In this document: positions 8,520 through 14,542 of the stretch, in pieces | How positions within the stretch are numbered: the first letter of the stretch is position 1 | Layout: every line of letters starts with the position of its first letter | DNA from: an uncultured Oscillospiraceae bacterium | GTDB lineage: Bacteria; Bacillota; Clostridia; Oscillospirales; Acutalibacteraceae | Assembly: GCA_902489335.1 (NCBI GenBank) | Contig: CABTZO010000013.1 | Span: 1 to 23,420 of the forward strand | Direction of reading: 5' to 3' | Length of the DNA: 23,420 nt | Translations under genes and position numbers: made by a program | Notes under the pieces: model-generated | The model's input: only the letters and a program-made list of their open reading frames with translations | Database searches by the model: none | What the model was told of the DNA's origin: nothing

Positions 8520-9739
8520 GAAAAAAGATTATTACTCAAAGTAAAAATAGAAAAAAAATACAAAGACTTGGCGGTTTCGACATTACATTTTTGATTATTG
8601 TCTTGTCGCTCGTAACCTTGGGTCTTATTATGTTATTCTCTTCAAGCTATACATATGCTTACTATAAACGCGGAGATAGCTTATATTTTTTAAAAAAGCA
8701 GTTTGTTTTTGTTTTCTTGGGCATAATTGTCATGTTTATGGTTTCGAAAATAGATTACAGAAAATTTAAAAATTTTGCATATATAACTTTGATTGTTTCC
8801 TATGCACTGCTTTTAATTGTTCTTATTCTTCCTCCTCCTCCCGGATATGAAGAATTTCATCGGTGGATAAGAATTCCGCTTTTAGGCACCTTTCAGCCTT
8901 CTGAAATAGCAAAATTTGCGATAATTTTATTTTTCTCGTTTCACATGGATAAGTATTATTTACATAATAATAACTTGGTGAATCCTGATTCTCCGACGGC
9001 TAAGATAAATATCGGATCTTTTAATATTTCACGTCTGACATTCAACAAAATTTTATACGTTTCAATAATACTTTTAACCTGCGGACTTATATATGCCGAG
9101 AATCATGTTTCAGGAGCGCTTTTGGTTTTTGCGATAGGTGTTTTAATGATGTATCTCGCAGGATTTAAAAATTGGTATTTTATTGTGGCGGGTGTTCTAT
9201 TCTTGATTTTAGTTGCTTTTGTCATTTCAAGACCTGAACTTTTACCCGGACATGCGACACCGCGAATAAGATCATGGCTTGATAAAGATTACAGTCCTAT
9301 GAAATATAGGTGGCAGACAAATAATGCTCTTTATGCAATAGCTTCAGGTGGTTTTTTTGGAAAAGGATTGGGTAATTCCACACAGAAACATCTTTATGTA
9401 AGTGAGCCACAGAACGATTTTATTTTCTCAATTGTCTGTGAAGAACTTGGTTTTTTGGGCGGCGCGATAATTATAGGTTTATTCATAGCCTTACTTGTAA
9501 GAGGCTTATATATTGCAAACCGGGCAAATGAAAGATTTGGAAGTTTTCTTTGCCTTGGCATAGTTTTCCAAATTGCAATTCAAGCCGCTTTGAATATCGG
9601 TGTTGTAACTGACATGTTACCCAACACCGGAATAAGTTTACCGTTTTTTAGTTACGGTGGTACAGCTATGATGATTTTACTTTTTGAACTCGGAATAGTG
9701 CTTTCAATTTCAAGAAGTGCAAGGATTAGGAAAGATTAA
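8516..9739 (+). CDS. ftsW: FtsW/RodA/SpoVE-family (SEDS) lipid II polymerase
   Basis: SEDS proteins polymerise lipid II into glycan strands together with a class B PBP, here very likely the upstream PBP. The 407-residue protein has about ten membrane segments. Seen: HRWIRIPLLGTFQPSEIAKF near residues 117-136; a family C-terminal core with ASGGFFGKGLGNSTQK, NDFIFSIVCEELGFLG and NIGVVTDMLPNTGISLPF followed by SYGG. A soluble loop of about 35 Asn/Lys-rich residues (about 145-180) enlarges the region after the FQPSE helix. Odd: in the large extracellular loop (250-275), gap-free alignment to the family places Ser260 where the invariant catalytic Asp of the DP motif normally sits; D256 and D258 are nearby. 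Position before murG favours FtsW; SpoVE is the alternative. The start overlaps the mraY stop (ATGA). Confidence 0.93.
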   Translation: MRKKIITQSKNRKKIQRLGGFDITFLIIVLSLVTLGLIMLFSSSYTYAYYKRGDSLYFLKKQFVFVFLGIIVMFMVSKIDYRKFKNFAYITLIVSYALLLIVLILPPPPGYEEFHRWIRIPLLGTFQPSEIAKFAIILFFSFHMDKYYLHNNNLVNPDSPTAKINIGSFNISRLTFNKILYVSIILLTCGLIYAENHVSGALLVFAIGVLMMYLAGFKNWYFIVAGVLFLILVAFVISRPELLPGHATPRIRSWLDKDYSPMKYRWQTNNALYAIASGGFFGKGLGNSTQKHLYVSEPQNDFIFSIVCEELGFLGGAIIIGLFIALLVRGLYIANRANERFGSFLCLGIVFQIAIQAALNIGVVTDMLPNTGISLPFFSYGGTAMMILLFELGIVLSISRSARIRKD

Positions 9740-9740
9740 T

Positions 9741-10856
9741 ATGAATATTATATTTGCAGCAGGCGGAACTGCGGGGCACTTAAATCCTGCTTTGGCTCTC
9801 GCACAGGGATTCAAAAACAAGAATCCTGAAAATAAAATCTTGTTTGTCGGAACTCCCGATAAAATCGAATCTGAAAAAGTTCCTAAAGCGGGCTTTGATT
9901 TTACATCAATTGAGCTTAGAGGATTCAAGAGGAGTTTTGCTCCTAAAAGCCTTTGGCTTAATATTGTAAATTTATTTAAACTTATAAAAGCCTTTTTTAC
10001 TTCGAGAAAAATAATTAAAAAATTTAAACCTGATCTTGTAGTAGGATTTGGCGGATATATTTCATATCCGATTTTATCGGTCGCAAAAAAAATGGGAATT
10101 AAAACTGCAATTCATGAACAAAATTCTTTCCCGGGAGTTGCAAATAAGATGCTGTCAAACAAAGTTGACCTCGTAATGCTTACAAATTCTGATTGCAAAG
10201 ATAAAATGAAGATAAAAAATAAGGCTGTAATAACAGGACTTCCCGTAAGAGAGGAATTAATTTCCGTTTCAAAATCAGAGGCAAGAGAAAATTTAGGAAT
10301 AGAAGATGAAAAAGTCGTAATATTGTCGGTTGGTGGTTCACTCGGTGCAAGTGCTATAAATGAAGTGATGGAACAACTCATTATTAAAAAAGCAGGTGAT
10401 GAAAATATTGTTTTTTTACATTCTACAGGAAACAGGAAAGCTGAGTTTATTAAAAATCTGAAAGAAAATAATGTTCATCTAAATGAAAATATCAGAATTT
10501 ATGATTATATTGACGATATGGATCTCGCCATGAACGCAGCAGATGTTGTTGTTTCAAGATCGGGAGCATCCAGTGTTGCTGAAATAGAAGCACTTTCAAA
10601 AGCCTCTGTTTTGATTCCTTCACCATATGTTGCCGAAAATCATCAATTTTTCAATGCTTTGACACTTGAAAAAAGAAACGGTGCTTTTCTGATTGAACAA
10701 AAGGATTTAACCTGTGATTTGCTGATTGAAAAACTTGATGTCTTGATAAACAATAAAAATTTGCGCGAAGAAATGGGAAAAAATGCCAATATATTGTTTA
10801 ACAAAAATGTAGTAAACGATATGATTTATAACTGTGAAAAAATATTGGAGAATTGA
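9741..10856 (+). CDS. murG: UDP-GlcNAc:lipid I N-acetylglucosaminyltransferase MurG
   Basis: MurG adds GlcNAc to lipid I to give lipid II at the inner face of the membrane. It has 371 residues from ATG 9741. Seen: the N-terminal glycine-rich GGTAGHLNPA (8-17); VGFGGYISYP; HEQNSFPG (125-132); a second glycine-rich motif VGGSLGASAIN (197-207); and the donor-binding SRSGASSVAEIEAL (272-285). An in-frame GTG at 9717 would add 8 residues, but it lies inside ftsW. The ATG at 9741 has AGGAAAG (9728-9734) at good spacing and gives the standard MNIIFAAGG start. It begins one base after the ftsW stop. The final codons ATTGGAGAATTGA encode the end of MurG and also form the ribosome site for ftsQ. Confidence 0.97.
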   Translation: MNIIFAAGGTAGHLNPALALAQGFKNKNPENKILFVGTPDKIESEKVPKAGFDFTSIELRGFKRSFAPKSLWLNIVNLFKLIKAFFTSRKIIKKFKPDLVVGFGGYISYPILSVAKKMGIKTAIHEQNSFPGVANKMLSNKVDLVMLTNSDCKDKMKIKNKAVITGLPVREELISVSKSEARENLGIEDEKVVILSVGGSLGASAINEVMEQLIIKKAGDENIVFLHSTGNRKAEFIKNLKENNVHLNENIRIYDYIDDMDLAMNAADVVVSRSGASSVAEIEALSKASVLIPSPYVAENHQFFNALTLEKRNGAFLIEQKDLTCDLLIEKLDVLINNKNLREEMGKNANILFNKNVVNDMIYNCEKILEN

Positions 10857-10861
10857 GATTG
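10847..10861 (+). promoter_or_regulatory. Ribosome site deciding the TTG start of ftsQ
   Basis: GGAG at 10847-10850 lies inside the last codons of murG. Two in-frame TTG codons follow at 10853 and 10859. The first leaves a 2-base gap, too short for normal initiation; the second leaves 8 bases. No ATG or GTG is available nearby. The overlap with the murG stop suggests coupled and possibly weak translation of ftsQ. Confidence 0.6.
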
Positions 10862-11764
10862 GAAGGCAATAGAAATTCAAACCTTAAAGTAATTACTTCT
10901 AAAAACGGTAAGAGAAAAAATACAAAATCTAAAATAAATACTAAGAAACCCGTTTCTTCAAAGAGAAGATCGGGAAAAGCAGTTATGTCTTCCGACGAAA
11001 GAAAAAAGCAAAAACAGTTATACTATCTTAAAATGAAAAAGAGAAGAAGAATTTTTGTAGGAACAGTATTATTTTTAATTCTTATTATAGTCGGAATAAT
11101 CTTGTCTTTGACGGTATTTTTTAATATTCAAAAAGTGCAGGTCGTTGGAAAAACAATATACAAAGAGCAGCAAATAATTGATTCTTCGGGAATAAAAATC
11201 AGGGATAATCTAATTGTTCTGAATAAGAACAAAGTATCAAAAAAAATAAGAACAGATTTACCTTACATAGGAACGACGACAATTTCCAAAAAATTGCCCT
11301 CGACTGTCGTAATAAATGTAAAACCTACGGTTGAAAAAGCAAAAATTGAGTTTAAGGGAAAAATCATTTCGTTAAATGAAGCCGGCAAAGTTCTTAAGAT
11401 ATCGGAAAAAAATGATAATAAAAACGCCACTTTATTTAAGGGTTTAAAAATTAAAGATCCGAAAATCGGATATGAGATTGAATTTGAAAATGATGAATCA
11501 AAAAAAGCCTTTTTAACGATTATTGAAAAATTTCAAAAACAAAAACTTGATAAAATAAGCTATGTCGATTTGTCAAAAACATCTGATATTAAGATTATGT
11601 ATGACGATAGAATCTTGATAAATCTTGGTGATACTGACAATATTGATCAAAAATTGGAACTTGGAGTTCAGGCCTTAAAAAGACAAAATGAAATCAATCC
11701 AAAGCAAAAAGGAAATCTTGACTTAACGGTTGATAAAAAAGCATTTTTTCGACCGACTAAATAA
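10859..11764 (+). CDS. ftsQ: FtsQ/DivIB cell division protein with POTRA domain
   Basis: This bitopic divisome protein is expected to bind FtsL and its partner outside the membrane and help recruit or regulate the FtsW-PBP pair. The 301 residues show a very basic cytoplasmic region (1-64, mostly Lys, Arg, Ser, Asn), one membrane segment (about 65-88), a POTRA-like domain starting FNIQKVQVVGKTIYKEQQI (about 88-158), then the beta domain typical of DivIB. There is no ATG at the start. TTG at 10853 has GGAG only 2 bases away, while TTG at 10859 has it 8 bases away (10847-10850), so I chose 10859. The cytoplasmic tail is longer than in E. coli FtsQ. Identity rests on domain layout and position between murG and ftsZ. 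No ftsA follows. Confidence 0.85.
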   Translation: MEGNRNSNLKVITSKNGKRKNTKSKINTKKPVSSKRRSGKAVMSSDERKKQKQLYYLKMKKRRRIFVGTVLFLILIIVGIILSLTVFFNIQKVQVVGKTIYKEQQIIDSSGIKIRDNLIVLNKNKVSKKIRTDLPYIGTTTISKKLPSTVVINVKPTVEKAKIEFKGKIISLNEAGKVLKISEKNDNKNATLFKGLKIKDPKIGYEIEFENDESKKAFLTIIEKFQKQKLDKISYVDLSKTSDIKIMYDDRILINLGDTDNIDQKLELGVQALKRQNEINPKQKGNLDLTVDKKAFFRPTK

Positions 11765-11838
11765 TTTGGACTAATATAATTAGTATCAAATTTTTATAAT
11801 TTACATAATTAAATTATGTTTTGAAAAGTCAATTTATG

Positions 11839-11867
11839 TTGAGTTTTACAATTATCTATGATAAAAT
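11839..11867 (+). promoter_or_regulatory. Sigma-A-type promoter for ftsZ
   Basis: The -35 TTGAGT (11839-11844) and -10 TAAAAT (11862-11867) are separated by 17 bases. The predicted start near 11874 gives a leader of about 50 bases. It lies in the 161-base AT-rich gap between ftsQ and ftsZ, which has no convincing terminator. Two small AT-rich inverted repeats lie upstream: ACTAAT/ATTAGT at about 11770-11784, and CATAATT/AATTATG at about 11805-11819. FtsZ is therefore probably made both from the dcw transcript and from this promoter. Confidence 0.6.
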
Positions 11868-11925
11868 GTAACAAAAATTTACGGAAAATTTTTAGTATTG
11901 ATTATATATAATAGGAGGCTGCCAA

Positions 11926-13083
11926 ATGGGATTTGAAATGGCGACAGGATATGAAAATATCGTTCAAATAAAAGTTGTCGGTGTTGGCGGCGGTGGAGGT
12001 AACGCTGTAAACAGAATGGTCAAGTCAGACATTCCGGGTGTTGAATTTATCGCTGTAAATACTGATTTACATATTTTACAAACTTCGCAGGCGACACATA
12101 AATTACAGATTGGTGAAAAGATTACCAGCGGTAAGGGTGCCGGCGGAAAGCCTGAAATCGGTCAGAGAAGTGCCGAGGAGAGCAGAGAAAAAATCGCAGA
12201 TATCCTTAAAGGAACGGATATGCTCTTTATAACCGCAGGAATGGGCGGCGGAACAGGAACCGGTGCAGGCCCCGTAATTGCTTCTATCGCCAAAGAAATG
12301 GGCATATTAACAATCGGAATTGTTACAAAGCCATTCTCTTTTGAGGGAAATAAAAGAATGCAACAAGCTGAAGAGGGAATAGAAGAACTTTCCAAATTTG
12401 TTGATTCTCTTGTTATTATACCTAACGAAAGACTTGAAGAATATACTCAAGAACCCATCACACTTGTAAATGCGTTTGATATCGCCGATGACATTCTTCG
12501 TCAGGGTGTAAGAAGTATTTCGAGTTTGATTACAGAACCCGGATTCATTAACCTTGACTTTGCCGATATATGTTCTGTTATGCGTGACGGCGGTAAGGCT
12601 CACATGGGAGTCGGAAGAGCTTCCGGAAAAGACAAGGCCGAAAAAGCAGCTTTGGCAGCTATTTCAAGTCCGCTTCTTGAAACAAAGATAGCCGGTTGTA
12701 AATCTGCACTTTTGAACATCAGGGCATCGCTTGATATAACTATGAATGAAGCGAGAGAAGCTTCTCAAATCATTTCAAGTCAAGCATCTGACGGTGCGCA
12801 AATATATTGGGGATGTATTTTCGATGAAACATTGAAAGATGAAATTATAGTAACCGTTATTGCAACCGGATTTGACGGACAGATTTCTAAAACAGCAGAA
12901 AAAATTAAAACAGATGCCAAGTTAGATGAGATGGAAGACACAATTCTTTCTGGATTCGGTAAAGAAGAGAACCCTGTTGAAGAAAAAACAGTCGAAGAGG
13001 TAAAAGTTAATACGAAACCTGTTGACGATACATCCGACGCTGACTATTTTGATGATTTAGATAATATTTTCAATAACAGATAA
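11926..13083 (+). CDS. ftsZ: Cell division protein FtsZ
   Basis: FtsZ is the tubulin-like GTPase that forms the Z ring at mid-cell. Seen in 385 residues: the N-terminal nucleotide site VVGVGGGGGNAVN; the tubulin signature GGGTGTG (107-113); PNERL (166-170); NAFDIADD (182-189); and the T7 synergy loop NLDFAD with N209, D211 and D214, the residues that complete the GTPase site of the next subunit. The globular part ends near 315. A short acidic linker leads to DDLDNIFNNR at the C-terminus, which lacks the proline of the common D-I-P-x-F peptide. A perfect AGGAGG (11913-11918) is 7 bases before the ATG. A promoter lies at 11839-11867. No ftsA is adjacent, so membrane anchoring by SepF is likely, as in many Clostridia (inferred). 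Confidence 0.98.
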   Translation: MGFEMATGYENIVQIKVVGVGGGGGNAVNRMVKSDIPGVEFIAVNTDLHILQTSQATHKLQIGEKITSGKGAGGKPEIGQRSAEESREKIADILKGTDMLFITAGMGGGTGTGAGPVIASIAKEMGILTIGIVTKPFSFEGNKRMQQAEEGIEELSKFVDSLVIIPNERLEEYTQEPITLVNAFDIADDILRQGVRSISSLITEPGFINLDFADICSVMRDGGKAHMGVGRASGKDKAEKAALAAISSPLLETKIAGCKSALLNIRASLDITMNEAREASQIISSQASDGAQIYWGCIFDETLKDEIIVTVIATGFDGQISKTAEKIKTDAKLDEMEDTILSGFGKEENPVEEKTVEEVKVNTKPVDDTSDADYFDDLDNIFNNR

Positions 13084-13087
13084 GAAC

Positions 13088-13116
13088 TTGATTTTTTATA
13101 AAACTTGTGATAAAAT
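13088..13116 (+). promoter_or_regulatory. Sigma-A-type promoter for rpmE
   Basis: TTGATT (13088-13093), a 17-base spacer and TAAAAT (13111-13116) form a good promoter just after ftsZ. The small inverted repeat GTGAT-AAA-ATCAC (13107-13119) covers the -10, so a regulator could act there; it may equally be chance. No terminator follows ftsZ, so read-through from ftsZ is possible. Confidence 0.6.
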
Positions 13117-13163
13117 CACGTCTCGTTGAAAATAATAGTATTTGAAGTAATAGAGGTGAAAAA

Positions 13164-13379
13164 ATGCAAAAAGACATACAGCCGGAATACGGCCCTGTAA
13201 CAGTTAAATGCGCCTGTGGCGCCACCTTTGAAACATCTTCTACCGCAAAAGAATTAAAAGTTGATATCTGCTCAAATTGTCACCCGTTCTTCACGGGTAA
13301 ACAAAAACTCGTAGATACGGGCGGAAGAGTTGAAAGGTTTAATCGTAGATTGGGAAAAGACAGTAAAAAATCAAAATAA
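13164..13379 (+). CDS. rpmE: 50S ribosomal protein L31, zinc-binding type
   Basis: L31 is a small protein of the large ribosomal subunit near the central protuberance. The 71-residue product has the zinc-binding form: C16-x-C18 and C36-x-x-C39, with the family sequence CSNCHPFFTGKQKLVDTGGR cut from 36-55 and a basic C-terminus. In bacteria with two L31 types, the cysteine form is the zinc-replete one and serves as a zinc store. AGAGGTG (13152-13158) precedes the ATG. It has its own promoter and is followed by a terminator at 13384-13418, so it is mainly a single-gene unit between ftsZ and yigZ. Confidence 0.97.
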   Translation: MQKDIQPEYGPVTVKCACGATFETSSTAKELKVDICSNCHPFFTGKQKLVDTGGRVERFNRRLGKDSKKSK

Positions 13380-13383
13380 TTAT

Positions 13384-13426
13384 AAACGGTGCTTGAGTTA
13401 TATCTTACAGCACCGTTTTATTTTCT
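13384..13426 (+). terminator. Rho-independent terminator after rpmE
   Basis: A perfect 10-base stem, AAACGGTGCT (13384-13393) with AGCACCGTTT (13409-13418), has a 15-base loop and is followed by TTTTATTTTC. It starts 4 bases after the rpmE stop. Its T-rich tail ends only a few bases before the yigZ ATG at 13428, so the hairpin occupies the place where a yigZ ribosome site would be. Confidence 0.8.
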
Positions 13427-13427
13427 T

Positions 13428-14042
13428 ATGTCATATAAAACGGTAAAAAACAAAGCGACGGCTGAAAACACAGTAAAAAAATCTAAGTTTATTGCAAGCA
13501 TAGCACCTGTATCCTCAGTTAAAGACGCAAAAGAATTTATAAATAAAATTAAATCTAAACATAATGCGGCAAGGCATAATGTATATGCATACAGAATTTT
13601 TGACGGTCTTGACGAAAAATACAGCGATGACGGAGAACCATCCGGAACTTCGGGATCAGCTGTTTTGTCGGTTTTAAAAAAGCAGGAAATTTTTGATGTT
13701 GTAGTTGTAATAACGAGATATTTTGGTGGAACATTGCTCGGAACGGGCGGTCTTGTTTCAGCCTATACAAAAAGTTTCTTAGATTGTCTTGATAAAGCTG
13801 AAGTCGTAAACGCTTATCCGCATAAACTTGTTGAGATGAAACTTGATTATGAAACATACCAAATTATTTCAACAATTTGTAAAAACTTAAAGGCAAAAAT
13901 ATTATATAATGACTTTACCGATAAAATTACACTGAAGATTGCAATACCAGATCAAAATTATCAAATGTTTGAAGACAGTGTAAAACAAATAGACGGACAT
14001 TTAGTTGAAAAAACAAAAGATATTTATATTAAGGAGAATTGA
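13428..14042 (+). CDS. yigZ: YigZ/IMPACT family protein
   Basis: This conserved protein (YigZ in E. coli, YvyE in Bacillus) belongs to the UPF0029/IMPACT family; its cellular role is not settled, though links to translation have been proposed. Seen in 204 residues: the family start MSYKTVKNKATAENTVKKSK, then KFIASIAPV, HNAARHNVYAYR, YSDDGEPSGTSGSAVL and VITRYFGGTLLGTGGLVSAY, followed by the C-terminal DUF1949-like ferredoxin-fold domain. I chose ATG 13428 from family alignment. An in-frame GTG at 13389 would begin inside the rpmE terminator stem. No Shine-Dalgarno sequence is visible before either. The end, ATTAAGGAGAATTGA, supplies the ribosome site for purE, which starts 2 bases later, so yigZ and the purine genes are probably cotranscribed. 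Confidence 0.93.
   Translation: MSYKTVKNKATAENTVKKSKFIASIAPVSSVKDAKEFINKIKSKHNAARHNVYAYRIFDGLDEKYSDDGEPSGTSGSAVLSVLKKQEIFDVVVVITRYFGGTLLGTGGLVSAYTKSFLDCLDKAEVVNAYPHKLVEMKLDYETYQIISTICKNLKAKILYNDFTDKITLKIAIPDQNYQMFEDSVKQIDGHLVEKTKDIYIKEN
14028..14040 (+). repeat. Shared ribosome-site 13-mer, copy 1 (before purE)
   Basis: ATTAAGGAGAATT occurs here at the end of yigZ and again at 17613-17625 at the end of purN. It encodes the last residues I-K-E-N of both proteins and at the same time provides AGGAG for the next gene. murG ends with the shorter GGAGAATTGA in the same arrangement. Confidence 0.7.
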
Positions 14043-14044
14043 TA

Positions 14045-14530
14045 ATGAAAAAAGTAGCCATAATTATGGGAAGCGACAGCGACTTTGATAAAGTAAAGCC
14101 TGCGTTTCAGATTTTTAAGGATTTTGGAATTGAATTTGAGGTTCATGTAATGTCTGCCCACAGAACCCCGGAAAAGGTTACAGAATTTGCTCAAAATGCA
14201 ATTAAAAACGACTTTGGTGTAATAATAGCCGCTGCCGGAATGGCTGCTCATTTAGCCGGATTTATTTCGGCAAATACAGTTTTACCGGTTATCGGAATTC
14301 CTATAAAATCAACTTTTGAGGGACTTGATTCTCTGCTTGCGACTGTTCAAATGCCATCCGGAATACCTGTTGCGACCGTTGCACTCAACGGTTCCAAAAA
14401 TGCTGCTATATTGGCAACTCAGATTTTGTCCTTGTCAGACGAAGAGTTACAAAAAAAGCTTATTGAAATGAGAACTCAAATGAAGAGTGAAATAGCGGCT
14501 AAAGATCAAAAAATTCAAGATTTGATATAA
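14045..14530 (+). CDS. purE: 5-(Carboxyamino)imidazole ribonucleotide mutase PurE
   Basis: PurE makes CAIR in purine synthesis, in class I enzymes by moving the carboxyl group of N5-CAIR. Seen in 161 residues: IIMGSDSDFDKVKPA at the N-terminus; MSAHRTPEKV with the active-site His; AAAGMAAHLAGF; LPVIGIP; GLDSLLATVQMPSGIPVATV; and the C-terminal NAAILATQIL. These are class I features. The partner PurK, which makes N5-CAIR from ATP and bicarbonate, is not in the window. ATG 14045 is chosen over the TTG at 14039 because AGGAG (14032-14036) is 8 bases from the ATG and only 2 from the TTG. It follows yigZ directly and precedes purF by 12 bases. Confidence 0.96.
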   Translation: MKKVAIIMGSDSDFDKVKPAFQIFKDFGIEFEVHVMSAHRTPEKVTEFAQNAIKNDFGVIIAAAGMAAHLAGFISANTVLPVIGIPIKSTFEGLDSLLATVQMPSGIPVATVALNGSKNAAILATQILSLSDEELQKKLIEMRTQMKSEIAAKDQKIQDLI

Positions 14531-14542
14531 TTAGGTGAAACA

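Noticed and set aside
11765..11830. Terminator after ftsQ from AT-rich inverted repeats
   Set aside because: The stems are 6-7 bases of nearly all A/T and not directly followed by a T-run; too weak to call.
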